DNA of 51,997 nt, from assembly GCA_025927955.1 (NCBI GenBank), contig JAICKK010000004.1:1-51997 (forward strand). The letters are read 5' to 3'. The notes beneath the pieces were generated by a model. It worked only from the letters and a program-made list of their open reading frames with translations. It did not search any database and was not told the DNA's origin. Of the stretch, positions 1 to 7,856 are shown piece by piece. A program made the position numbers and the translations under genes. The first letter of the stretch is position 1, and every line of letters starts with the position of its first letter. The stretch comes from Nocardioidaceae bacterium. GTDB taxonomy: Bacteria > Actinomycetota > Actinomycetes > Propionibacteriales > Nocardioidaceae.

Positions 1-59
1 CAGCCGGCGCGGAGCGCAGCCGAAGCCTGCTGCCTCCGGGCTCCCGCGGGGCGAGAGGG

Positions 60-119
60 GTGCAGATGCGCCGACTCGGCGGTGCCCAGGCGTGCAGACG
101 CGCCGACTCGGCGACGCCC
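60..119. repeat. Imperfect 28-bp tandem repeat, two copies
   Basis: Two 28-bp units, at 60-87 and 92-119, share the core gcgccgactcggcg and differ at only three positions, with a 4-bp spacer (period 32). They lie just downstream of the last gene of the minus-strand operon that ends at 154. I see no coding function. The rest of the first 150 bases shows nothing I recognise. Confidence 0.6.
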
Positions 120-153
120 CACGATCACCCCGCAGCGTCCGGAGCGAGCGCGG

Positions 154-1443
154 TCAGCGCAACCCTCGCTGGTCGACGATCCGGCGCATCTTGCCGACCG
201 ACCGCTCGATGCCACCGGGTGGCACCACGTCGACGGCGACGCTGACCCCGATCGTGCTCTTGACCAGGTGTCGCAGCTGCTCGCCCGCCACCCCGGCCGC
301 CTCGATGCCGACGCCCTCGCGGCTCTCCACCCGGACGGTCATCTCGTCGAGCCGGTCGGGGCGCTGCAGCACGCACTGGAAGTGCGGCGAGAGCTCGGCG
401 ATGCCGAGCAGCAGCTCCTCGACCTGCGTGGGGAACAGGTTCACCCCGCGCAGGATGATCATGTCGTCGGTGCGGCCGGTGACCTTCTCCATCCGCCGCA
501 TCGTGCGCGCGGTGCCGGGCAGCAGCCGGGTCAGGTCGCGGGTGCGGTAGCGGATCACCGGCATCGCCTGCTTGGTCAGCGAGGTGAACACCAGCTCGCC
601 CTCCTCCCCGTCGGGCAGCACGTCGCCGGTCACCGGGTCGACGACCTCGGGGTAGAAGTGGTCCTCCCAGACGTGCAGACCGTCCTTGGTCTCCACGCAC
701 TCCTGCGCGACGCCGGGCCCCATCACCTCCGACAGGCCGTAGATGTCGACCGCGTCGATGGCGAGCAGGTCCTCCATCTCGCGGCGCATCTCGTTGGTCC
801 ACGGCTCGGCGCCGAAGATGCCGACCTCCAGCGAGGTGGAGCGCGGGTCCACGCCCTGGCGGACCATCTCGTCGACGATCGCGAGCATGTACGACGGGGT
901 GACCATGATGACGCGCGGCTCGAAGTCGACGATCAGCCGCACCTGCCGCTCGGTCATGCCGCCCGAGACGGGCACGACCGTGCAGCCGAGCCTCTCCGCG
1001 CCGGCGTGCGCGCCCAGACCGCCGGTGAACAGCCCGTAGCCGTAGGCGTTGTGCAGCACGTCACCGGGACGTCCCCCGGCCGCCCTGATGCTGCGCGCCA
1101 TCACCGTGGCCCAGGTGTCGAGGTCCTCGGCGGTGTAGCCCACGACCGTCGGGCGGCCCGTCGTACCCGACGAGGCGTGGATGCGGGCCACCTGCTCGCG
1201 AGGCACCGCGAACATGCCGAAGGGGTAGTTCGCGCGCAGGTCCGCCTTGGAGGTGAACGGCAGCGAGGCGAGGTCGGAGAGGTCCCGCACGTCCTCGGGA
1301 CGGACGCCGGCGGCGTCGAAGGCGGCACGGTAGTGCGGCACGTGCTCGTAGGCACGGCGCAGGGTCTCGCCCAGCCGCGTCAGCTGCAGCGCGCGCAGCT
1401 CGTCGACCGAGGCCGTCTCGATGGGCTCCAGACCGGGGGTCAT
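154..1443 (-). CDS. Phenylacetate-CoA ligase family protein (adenylate-forming)
   Basis: A 429-residue ANL-superfamily enzyme that would activate a carboxylic acid to its acyl-CoA through an acyl-adenylate. The length matches the PaaK family (about 430-440). The ATP-binding loop HASSGTTGRPTVVGYT lies near residue 90, the motif YGLSEVMGPG follows near the middle, and the C-terminal swivel region carries DDMIILRGVNLFPTQVEE. The ATG at 1443 overlaps the stop of the upstream CoA-transferase gene by 4 bp (ATGA), which suggests translational coupling. No other phenylacetate-pathway gene (paaABCDE) is present, so the substrate is unproven. The partner enzyme suggests a small-acid CoA pathway. I therefore assign the family but not paaK itself. 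Confidence 0.88.
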   Translation of the reverse strand: MTPGLEPIETASVDELRALQLTRLGETLRRAYEHVPHYRAAFDAAGVRPEDVRDLSDLASLPFTSKADLRANYPFGMFAVPREQVARIHASSGTTGRPTVVGYTAEDLDTWATVMARSIRAAGGRPGDVLHNAYGYGLFTGGLGAHAGAERLGCTVVPVSGGMTERQVRLIVDFEPRVIMVTPSYMLAIVDEMVRQGVDPRSTSLEVGIFGAEPWTNEMRREMEDLLAIDAVDIYGLSEVMGPGVAQECVETKDGLHVWEDHFYPEVVDPVTGDVLPDGEEGELVFTSLTKQAMPVIRYRTRDLTRLLPGTARTMRRMEKVTGRTDDMIILRGVNLFPTQVEELLLGIAELSPHFQCVLQRPDRLDEMTVRVESREGVGIEAAGVAGEQLRHLVKSTIGVSVAVDVVPPGGIERSVGKMRRIVDQRGLR

Positions 1444-2612
1444 GACTCCCCCAGCCACTCCCGGACGGCGGTCCCGTGCTGGTCGAGGACCGGCGGCGCG
1501 GCATGGTCGCGCGGGGTGAGCTCCGTCCCGTCCGCGGCGAAGAACCGCAGCGGCGGACCGGGCAGCGACAGCGGTCCCAGCGTCGGGTGCTCCACGTCGA
1601 CGAGCAGCCCCTGGCTCAGCGTCTGGTCCCAGGCGTAGACCTCGTCGAGCGTGCGGACCTTGCCCGCGGGCACGCCGACCTCGGCGAGCCGGGCCAGCAG
1701 CGGCTCGGCCTCCCAGTCGGCGAAGGCGCCCTCCAGCACCTCGATGACCCGGTCGCGGTGGGCCACCCGTTCCGAGTTGGTGGCCAGCCCGTCGGCGGCG
1801 GGGTCCAGCCCGAAGCCGGCGCACAGCCGGCGCCACAGCCCCTCGCTGCCCACCGCGAGCTGGACCGAGCCGCCGCGGCAGTGGAACAGCCCGTACGGCG
1901 CGATCGACGGGTGGTGGTTGCCCTGTGCGCGGCCGACCTGTCCGGCCACGGTCCATCGCGTGCCCTGGAATGCGTGCACCCCGACGGTGGCGGCCAGCAG
2001 CGACGTGCGTACGACGGTCCCGAGCCCGGTCCGCTGCCGTTCGTGCAGCGCCGCGAGCACGCCGTACGCCCCGTACATCCCGGAGAGCAGGTCGGCGATC
2101 GGGGTGCCGACGCGCTGCGGGTCGTCGGGGCCGGAGCCGGTCAGCGACATCAGGCCGGCCTCGCCCTGGGCGATCTGGTCGTAGCCGGCCCGACCGCCCT
2201 CGGGACCGTCGTGCCCGAAGCCGGTGATCGAGAGCACCACCAGCCGCGGGTTGCGCCGCTGCAGCTCCTCGACGCCGAGGCCGAGCCGCTCGAGGACACC
2301 GGTGCGGAAGTTCTCGACGAGCACGTCCGCCCGGTCCACCAGGCGCAGCAGCACGTCCCGGTCACCGGCGTCCTTGAGGTCGAGGGTGAGCGACTCCTTG
2401 TTGCGGTTGGCCGAGAGGAAGTACGTCGACTCGCGGGCGTCCGGGTCGCCCACGAACGGAGGCCCCCAGCCGCGGGTGTCGTCGCCGTGCCCGGGTGCCT
2501 CCACCTTGACCACCCGGGCCCCGAGGTCGCCGAGCATCATGGTCGCGTGCGGGCCGGCCAGCGCCCGGCTCAGGTCGACGACGAGGACGTCCTGCAGCGG
2601 TCCGTGGTCCAC
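1440..2612 (-). CDS. CaiB/BaiF family (class III) CoA-transferase
   Basis: A 390-residue enzyme of the CoA-transferase family III, which moves CoA between acyl donors and carboxylate acceptors. Family hallmarks are the N-terminal VVDLSRALAGPHATMMLGDLGA, the LENFRTG-type segment (VENFRTGVLERLG) near residue 97, and SITGFGHDGPEGGRAGYDQ, followed by the usual C-terminal ligand-binding half. The catalytic aspartate of the family is expected around the PIADLLSGMYGA segment. The start is GTG at 2612. The gene lies 63 bp after the sugar-kinase gene and overlaps the CoA-ligase gene by 4 bp, so it is probably co-transcribed with both. Its substrates cannot be read from the sequence. Confidence 0.9.
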   Translation of the reverse strand: MDHGPLQDVLVVDLSRALAGPHATMMLGDLGARVVKVEAPGHGDDTRGWGPPFVGDPDARESTYFLSANRNKESLTLDLKDAGDRDVLLRLVDRADVLVENFRTGVLERLGLGVEELQRRNPRLVVLSITGFGHDGPEGGRAGYDQIAQGEAGLMSLTGSGPDDPQRVGTPIADLLSGMYGAYGVLAALHERQRTGLGTVVRTSLLAATVGVHAFQGTRWTVAGQVGRAQGNHHPSIAPYGLFHCRGGSVQLAVGSEGLWRRLCAGFGLDPAADGLATNSERVAHRDRVIEVLEGAFADWEAEPLLARLAEVGVPAGKVRTLDEVYAWDQTLSQGLLVDVEHPTLGPLSLPGPPLRFFAADGTELTPRDHAAPPVLDQHGTAVREWLGES

Positions 2613-2675
2613 GCGGTGCTCCTTCGGGGTCGCGTGCCGCGCCCGCAGGTGCGCAGGGACGCGGTGCTCGCGAAC

Positions 2676-3632
2676 CTACGTCAGGGCGGCGCCGGCGGTC
2701 GAGGAGGGGGCCGGCGGCAGCTCCTCGGGTGAGGGGTAGCGGTCGCGGGAGCCACGCGCGACGACGGTGGAGGCGACCCGGATGCCGGTGCCCAGCGCCG
2801 CCCTCATGCCGGCCCCGCGGGCCAGCTCGGCCAGCAGGCCGGCGGCCAGGCTGTCGCCGGCGCCGGTGGTGTCCACGACGGTGCCGACCGGGGGCGCCAC
2901 GAGGTCGAAGGCCTCCCCGTCCGGGCCGTGGGCGGTGAGGCCCCGCTCCCCCGTCTTGACCACGACCCAGCCCTGGCAGTGCCGGGCGAGGTCGGCGGCC
3001 GCGGCCGCGGCGTCCGCGCGCCCGGTGAGGGCGAGCGCCTCGGGCTCGTTGGGCAGGAACACGTCGACCAGCGGCAGCAGCGAGAGCACCTCCGCGACGG
3101 CTCCGCCCTCCCAGTCCTCGGGGTCCCAGCCGGTGTCGAACAGCGTGAGCGCGCCCGTGCCGCGTGCCCGCTCCAGGAGCCGGCGGGTGCCCGCTCCCCG
3201 CAGCCCCGGCAGGGAGAAGTAGCCGGTGAGCAGCACCAGGTCGCCGGCGAGCGCGTCGGACGGCACGTCCGCGTCGGTGTAGCGGTCGAGCGCACCGTGC
3301 GCGGTCAGGAAGGCGCGCTCGCGGCCCGGAGCCTCGAGCGCGATGGAGATGCCGGTGTCCTGCCCGGCCATCACCAGCACGTCGTCGGCGAGGCCGAGGC
3401 CGCGCAGCTCCTCGACCACCCAGCGGCCGGCCTGGTCGTCCCCGACGGCACCGAACAGCCGGTGCGGCACGCCCAGGGCGGCCAGCGCGAGCGCGACGTT
3501 GCCCGCCGCGCCGGCGGGCCGCACCGCGATGGTGTCGACGATGTCGTCGCCTCCCGGCCGGGGCAGCGCGGCGACCGGGCTGGCCAGCACGTCGAGCTGC
3601 ACGTTGCCGACCACGTGGACGGACCGGGTCAT
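2676..3632 (-). CDS. PfkB-family carbohydrate kinase
   Basis: A 318-residue ribokinase/PfkB-fold kinase, expected to phosphorylate the imported sugar or sugar derivative in the cytoplasm. The N-terminal glycine-rich substrate region includes RPAGAAGNVALALAALG near residue 40. The C-terminal ATP and anion-hole signature is DTTGAGDSLAAGLLAEL, with the catalytic Asp in GAGD. The ATG at 3632 overlaps the stop of the SIS-domain gene by 4 bp. With a SIS protein and an ABC importer in the same operon, the layout matches fructosamine (frl-type) or amino-sugar catabolic operons. That assignment is inference, and no substrate is fixed by the sequence. Confidence 0.9.
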   Translation of the reverse strand: MTRSVHVVGNVQLDVLASPVAALPRPGGDDIVDTIAVRPAGAAGNVALALAALGVPHRLFGAVGDDQAGRWVVEELRGLGLADDVLVMAGQDTGISIALEAPGRERAFLTAHGALDRYTDADVPSDALAGDLVLLTGYFSLPGLRGAGTRRLLERARGTGALTLFDTGWDPEDWEGGAVAEVLSLLPLVDVFLPNEPEALALTGRADAAAAAADLARHCQGWVVVKTGERGLTAHGPDGEAFDLVAPPVGTVVDTTGAGDSLAAGLLAELARGAGMRAALGTGIRVASTVVARGSRDRYPSPEELPPAPSSTAGAALT

Positions 3633-4630
3633 CCGGCCACCAGCTTGGTGTCGTCCTGGTGGTAGCGGAACCCGTCGACCGCCAGCCCGCGGCGGCAGGC
3701 GAGCTGCCAGGCGAGCAGCTGCACCGGCAGCATCTGGAGCACGGCCGCCGCGAGCGGCGAGCCCGTCGCGGGCAGCCGCAGCACCTGAAGGGCGCCGTCG
3801 GAGTCGACGTCGTCGCGGGTGGTGAGCAGCAGGGTGGCGCAGCCGAGGGCGCTGACGTCGCGCGCAAGCCGGACCTCGCGACCGTCCCCGACGACCAGGC
3901 AGGCGGTCTGCTCGTCGAGGGGCTCCATCGGGCCGTGCAGGTAGTTGTAGGTCTCGTGCTGGGCGGTGTGCGCCCGCGCCGCCTCCCGCAGCACGAGGGC
4001 ACCCTCTCCGGCCGTGGCACTGGCGGTGCCGGACCCGACGACGTCGACGAGCCTGGCCCGGTCGAACCGGTCGACGACGGCGCCCACCGCCGCCTCGCCG
4101 GCCCGCAGCACCTCGGCCGCGAGGCCGGGCAGCGCCGACCAGTCGGTGGCCCGTCCCGACCAGTGTTCCCCCAGCAGGCCGACCGCCTGCAGGGTCGCCG
4201 AGTACCCGGTGGTGTAGACGGGGCTGTCGGGGCCGCTGTCCAGCGGCACCACCTCGTCCACGACGGCGGCCAGCGGCGAGTCGGGCCCGTTGGTCACACC
4301 GATGCGGCGGACCCCCCTGCTCGCCGTCCTCGACATCGCGGCCACGGTCTCCGCGCTGCGCCCGGACTCGCTGAGCGCGACGTGCACGTCGGCGAGCCCC
4401 GCGCGGTCGCCGTCCTCCGGCTCGGACGCGGAGACCGCGACCGCGCGCAGCCCGTCTCCGCGCCAGGCGGTGGCGGCGCTGCGAGCGATGTGCTCGCTCG
4501 CTCCGATGCCCGTGAGCGCCACGACGGCACGGGACGGCAACGGCGCCACCGCCTCCAGGGCGGCGCGCACGGTGGCGGCGCTGTGCGCGAGCACGCTCGG
4601 CTGGGCGGCGATGCCCTCGGGGAAACGCAT
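3629..4630 (-). CDS. SIS-domain sugar isomerase or deglycase-like protein
   Basis: A 333-residue double-SIS protein of the GlmS-isomerase, AgaS and FrlB kind, which binds phosphorylated sugars. The first SIS core contains ALTGIGASEHIA and VALSESGRSAETVAA, the usual phosphate-binding Ser/Thr loop. The second half carries HETYNYLHGPMEPLDEQTA, which matches the ExxHGP region that holds the active-site Glu in this family. It lacks the glutaminase domain of full GlmS. It sits 3 bp after the permease gene's start-side neighbour boundary and overlaps the kinase gene. A product-of-kinase deglycase (FrlB-like) or a ketose-aldose isomerase are both possible; I cannot choose between them. Confidence 0.85.
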   Translation of the reverse strand: MRFPEGIAAQPSVLAHSAATVRAALEAVAPLPSRAVVALTGIGASEHIARSAATAWRGDGLRAVAVSASEPEDGDRAGLADVHVALSESGRSAETVAAMSRTASRGVRRIGVTNGPDSPLAAVVDEVVPLDSGPDSPVYTTGYSATLQAVGLLGEHWSGRATDWSALPGLAAEVLRAGEAAVGAVVDRFDRARLVDVVGSGTASATAGEGALVLREAARAHTAQHETYNYLHGPMEPLDEQTACLVVGDGREVRLARDVSALGCATLLLTTRDDVDSDGALQVLRLPATGSPLAAAVLQMLPVQLLAWQLACRRGLAVDGFRYHQDDTKLVAG

Positions 4631-4633
4631 GGG

Positions 4634-5485
4634 TCAACCTTTCACTGCGCCGGAGGTCAGGCCCCCGACGATGTAGCGCTGGAAGAGGAGGGCGAGGATC
4701 AGCGGCGGCACCGCGGCGAGCACCCCGCCGGCCGCGATCAGGCCGAAGTCGGAGGAGTACTTCCCGGTGAACTCCGCGATCGCCACCGGGATCGTCTTGG
4801 CGTTCGTGGTCGAGGTGAAGATCAGCGCGTAGAGGAACTCGTCCCAGGCCAGCAGGAAACCGAACATGCCGGTGGTGAGCAGCCCCGGGCGGGCCAGCGG
4901 CAGGATCACCCGAACCAGCGCGCCGAGCCTGGTGCAGCCGTCCACCCGGGCGGCCTCCTCCAGGTCGGGCGGCATGCTCAGGTAGTAGTTGCTCATCGTC
5001 CACAGGCAGAACGGCGTCACGATCGAGCAGTACGTCACGACCAGGCCGGTCTTCGTGTCGAGCAGGCCGAGGTTGGCCAGCGCCAGGTAGAGCGGGATCA
5101 CCAGCGCGATCGGCGGCAGCATGTAGATCGCGAGGAACGCGAACAGGGACGTACGGCGCAGGGGGAACCGCAGCCGCGCGAACGCGTACCCGCCCACGGT
5201 GCCGACCGCCAGCGAGATCAGCGTCGTCAACGTCGCGACGATGAGGCTGTTGCCCATGGCGAGACGGAAGTTGGCGGCCACGTTGTCCGCGCCGGAGCCG
5301 CCGAAGATCTGGCGGTAGCGCTCGAGCGTGGGATGGCTGGGGATCCAGTGAGGATGGGGCGACAGCAGCTCCCTCGAGGGCGAGATGCTCGAGATGATCA
5401 GCCACGCGAAGGGCGCGAGGATCACCAGCGCCATCACGACCGCGGCGACGTGGATGCCGATGAGGAAGCGTCTGCTGGGCCTCAC
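4634..5485 (-). CDS. Carbohydrate ABC transporter permease (MalG type)
   Basis: A 283-residue inner-membrane permease of the carbohydrate-uptake-1 ABC family. It has about six hydrophobic segments, starting with FLIGIHVAAVVMALVILAP. The cytoplasmic coupling (EAA) loop is seen as EEAARVDGCTRLGALVRVIL. The C-terminus YIVGGLTSGAVKG is typical of MalG-like subunits. The GTG at 5485 overlaps the stop of the partner permease by 4 bp (GTGA). No ATPase subunit is encoded in the window, so the complex probably uses a shared MsiK-type ATPase, as in many actinobacteria (family knowledge). Confidence 0.93.
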   Translation of the reverse strand: MRPSRRFLIGIHVAAVVMALVILAPFAWLIISSISPSRELLSPHPHWIPSHPTLERYRQIFGGSGADNVAANFRLAMGNSLIVATLTTLISLAVGTVGGYAFARLRFPLRRTSLFAFLAIYMLPPIALVIPLYLALANLGLLDTKTGLVVTYCSIVTPFCLWTMSNYYLSMPPDLEEAARVDGCTRLGALVRVILPLARPGLLTTGMFGFLLAWDEFLYALIFTSTTNAKTIPVAIAEFTGKYSSDFGLIAAGGVLAAVPPLILALLFQRYIVGGLTSGAVKG

Positions 5486-6426
5486 TGGACACCCGCCATC
5501 CGGCCCTGGCGCAGGATCCTGAGGTAGACCATCGCGAGCGCGAACACCGCGATCACGATGAGGTAGGCGAGCGCCGCGCCGTACCCGAAGAGCTGGTTGG
5601 AGAAGGCCTGGAGGTAGGTGTAGAAGGCGATCGTCTGGGTGCCGCTGGCCGGTCCGCCGCCGGTCATCACGTAGATGATGTCGAAGACCTTGAACGCCTC
5701 GATGGTGCGCAGGATCAGCACCACCGCGATGCTGGGCGCGAGCAGGGGCAGGGTGATCCGCCAGAACCCGCGCCAGGCGCCGGCGCCGTCGATCCGCGCG
5801 GCCTCGTAGACGTCGTCCGGGATCGTCTGCAGGCCGGCCAGGATGAAGAAGACCACGATCGAGGTGTTCTTCCAGACGTCGGCGAGGATCACCATGTTGA
5901 GGGCGAGGAACGGCGACCCCAGCCACTGGTGCGGCGTGTGGGAGATCCCGAGCGTGTCGAGCAGCCCGTTGAGGGCGCCGTACTGGCCGTTGTAGATCCA
6001 CCGCCACAGGGCGCCGTTCACGATCGTCGGCAGCGCCCAGGGCAGCACCACGATGCTGCGCCACAGCCACCGTGCCTTCAGCGGCGCGTTCAGCAGGAGC
6101 GCCACCGCGATGCCCAGCGAGAGCTCGAGGAACGTGGACAGGAGCGTGAAGTACAGCGTGTGCCCGAGGACGGGGTAGAAGCCGCTGTCGGAGAAGACCC
6201 GGACGTAGTTGTGCAGGCCGACGAACGGGTAGGCGCCGGCCATCGGGCTGTTCACGTCGTAGAGCGAGACCACGAACGTGCGCACGACGGGGTAGAGCAC
6301 CACCCCGAAGACCACGACGGCTGCCGGCAGCAGCAGCGTGAGCGCGAAGCGGGCCTCGCTCGCCGGTCCGGAGGACGGGCGCCGGCGACGGCGCCGCAGG
6401 CGCCCGAGGGTCGTGCCGGTGCTCAC
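5482..6426 (-). CDS. Sugar ABC transporter permease (MalF type)
   Basis: A 314-residue membrane permease, partner of the MalG-type subunit that follows it. An arginine-rich cytoplasmic N-terminus (RLRRRRRRPSS) is followed by about six membrane segments. The EAA coupling loop is YEAARIDGAGAWRGFWRITLPLL. The start is GTG at 6426, overlapping the binding-protein stop codon by 4 bp. The gene order of binding protein, permease, permease is the standard carbohydrate-uptake arrangement and supports co-translation. Confidence 0.93.
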   Translation of the reverse strand: MSTGTTLGRLRRRRRRPSSGPASEARFALTLLLPAAVVVFGVVLYPVVRTFVVSLYDVNSPMAGAYPFVGLHNYVRVFSDSGFYPVLGHTLYFTLLSTFLELSLGIAVALLLNAPLKARWLWRSIVVLPWALPTIVNGALWRWIYNGQYGALNGLLDTLGISHTPHQWLGSPFLALNMVILADVWKNTSIVVFFILAGLQTIPDDVYEAARIDGAGAWRGFWRITLPLLAPSIAVVLILRTIEAFKVFDIIYVMTGGGPASGTQTIAFYTYLQAFSNQLFGYGAALAYLIVIAVFALAMVYLRILRQGRMAGVQ

Positions 6427-7757
6427 GAGCCCAGCAGCGAGGAGGCCTTCGACGCCGCGTCGTCCAGGGCCTTCTGCGGGCTCTTCTTGCCCAGCAAGGC
6501 GTTCTGGATCTCGGCCTGCAGTGCCTGCGAGACCGCGTTGTAGCTGGTCACCTGGGGTCGCAGGATCATGTCACCGAGCTGCTTCTTGGCCTGCGGCACG
6601 ACCGCGGGGTTGGTCTTGACGACCTCGGGGTCGTCGTAGGACGTCTTCCAGACCGGCAGGGAGCTCAGGGCGAACTTGTCCTGGACGGGCTGGCTGGTGA
6701 GGTAGCTGATGTACGTCCACGCCGCGGCCTGCTGCTTGCTGCCGGCCGCGACGGCCAGCGCCATGCTGCCGTTGACCCCCGGACGCCCGGAGGTGCCCTG
6801 GGGGGTCTGCCGTACGGCGACGTGGCCGGCGACCTGGCTCTGCTTCGGGTCGTCGGCGAGGCCGTACATGTAGGTCCAGTTCAGCGCCATGCTGGCCTGG
6901 CCGGCCGAGAACACCCGGCGGACGTCCTCCTCGAGCGACTGCGTGGAGGTGGGGTTGGTCAGCCCGTCCACGATGCTCTGCCGCATGAACCCCAGCGCCT
7001 GCACACCGCCGCCCTGGTTGAACGCCGGCTTGCCGCTGCCGTCGAGGAAGGTGCCGCCGAAGGCGCCGAGGAGCTGGGCGTAGTCGCAGATCAGCGCCTC
7101 GGCCTGCTGCCAGGACCACACCAGGGGGTACTTCGTCACCCCGGCCCTCTTGAGCGCCCGAGCCGCCTTCATCACCCCGTCCCACGTCTCGAGCTGGCCC
7201 TGCGGAACGCCCGCCTTCTTCAGGTGGGCGGTGTTGAGGAACAGGTACTTGGTGTCGAGGATCCAGGGGACGCCGTACTGCTTGTCGTCGTACTGCGACG
7301 TGGCCACCGCACCCGGCAGCATCTTCTGCTTCCAGCTGGCGGGCCACTTGGCCGTCACGTCGGAGACGATGTGCTTGCTGCCGAACTCCGCGGGCCAGAT
7401 CACGTCGATGAGCACGACGTCGTAGGTGCCGGCCGGGGCAGCGGCCACGATCTTGTCGTGCAGCGCTTCGTAGGAGACGAAGTCGGCGGTCACCTTGATG
7501 CCCGGGTGCGCCTTCTGGAACGACGCGGTCATCGCGTGGATGTTGTCCTCGGAGTACCCCGCCTGCTTCATGAACAGCGCGCGGATGGAGCCCTTGCCGC
7601 TGCCCGCCGCGCCCTTGTCGCTGCCGCCGCCGACGCCGCAGGCCGCGAGCAGGCCGCCGAGCCCGACCGCGCCCGTGGCGGTCAGGAAGCGTCTCCTGGA
7701 AGGGCCGGCCACGGAGGCCGGGGAGGCCTGCGGGGCCGTCGAGTCGGTGCTCTTCAT
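6423..7757 (-). CDS. Extracellular solute-binding lipoprotein of sugar ABC transporter
   Basis: A 444-residue family-1 binding protein that captures the substrate outside the membrane. The N-terminus has a twin-arginine-like SRRRFLT at residues 20-26, a hydrophobic stretch, and a lipobox LAAC with Cys40, so it is probably a Tat-exported lipoprotein. I chose the ATG at 7757 because TTGGAGA lies 6 nt upstream; an in-frame start at 7790 would lack such a site and would run into the promoter region. The mature part has the usual periplasmic-binding features, such as VTADFVSYEALHDKIVAA and WSWQQAEALICDYAQ. It is the first gene of the operon and faces a divergent ROK regulator. Confidence 0.92.
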   Translation of the reverse strand: MKSTDSTAPQASPASVAGPSRRRFLTATGAVGLGGLLAACGVGGGSDKGAAGSGKGSIRALFMKQAGYSEDNIHAMTASFQKAHPGIKVTADFVSYEALHDKIVAAAPAGTYDVVLIDVIWPAEFGSKHIVSDVTAKWPASWKQKMLPGAVATSQYDDKQYGVPWILDTKYLFLNTAHLKKAGVPQGQLETWDGVMKAARALKRAGVTKYPLVWSWQQAEALICDYAQLLGAFGGTFLDGSGKPAFNQGGGVQALGFMRQSIVDGLTNPTSTQSLEEDVRRVFSAGQASMALNWTYMYGLADDPKQSQVAGHVAVRQTPQGTSGRPGVNGSMALAVAAGSKQQAAAWTYISYLTSQPVQDKFALSSLPVWKTSYDDPEVVKTNPAVVPQAKKQLGDMILRPQVTSYNAVSQALQAEIQNALLGKKSPQKALDDAASKASSLLGS

Positions 7758-7856
7758 GCCGGTCTCCAATTGCATGCATTTGTTAGGCAAGTTGATTTAT
7801 GAATCGGGACTATAGTCGGCGACCCCGGACCCCGGCAAGAAGTGCGAGGGCTGCAG
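7758..7856. promoter_or_regulatory. Divergent promoter region between ABC operon and ROK gene
   Basis: This 99-bp gap is clearly AT-richer than its surroundings. It contains a perfect 8-bp palindrome TGCATGCA (7772-7779) and a perfect 10-bp palindrome GACTATAGTC (7808-7817). The second includes TATAGT, a good -10 match for the plus-strand ROK gene, though I see no convincing -35 at 17 bp. Either palindrome could be the ROK operator. Sugar effectors usually release ROK repressors, so regulation of both transcripts from here is likely (inference). Confidence 0.55.
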
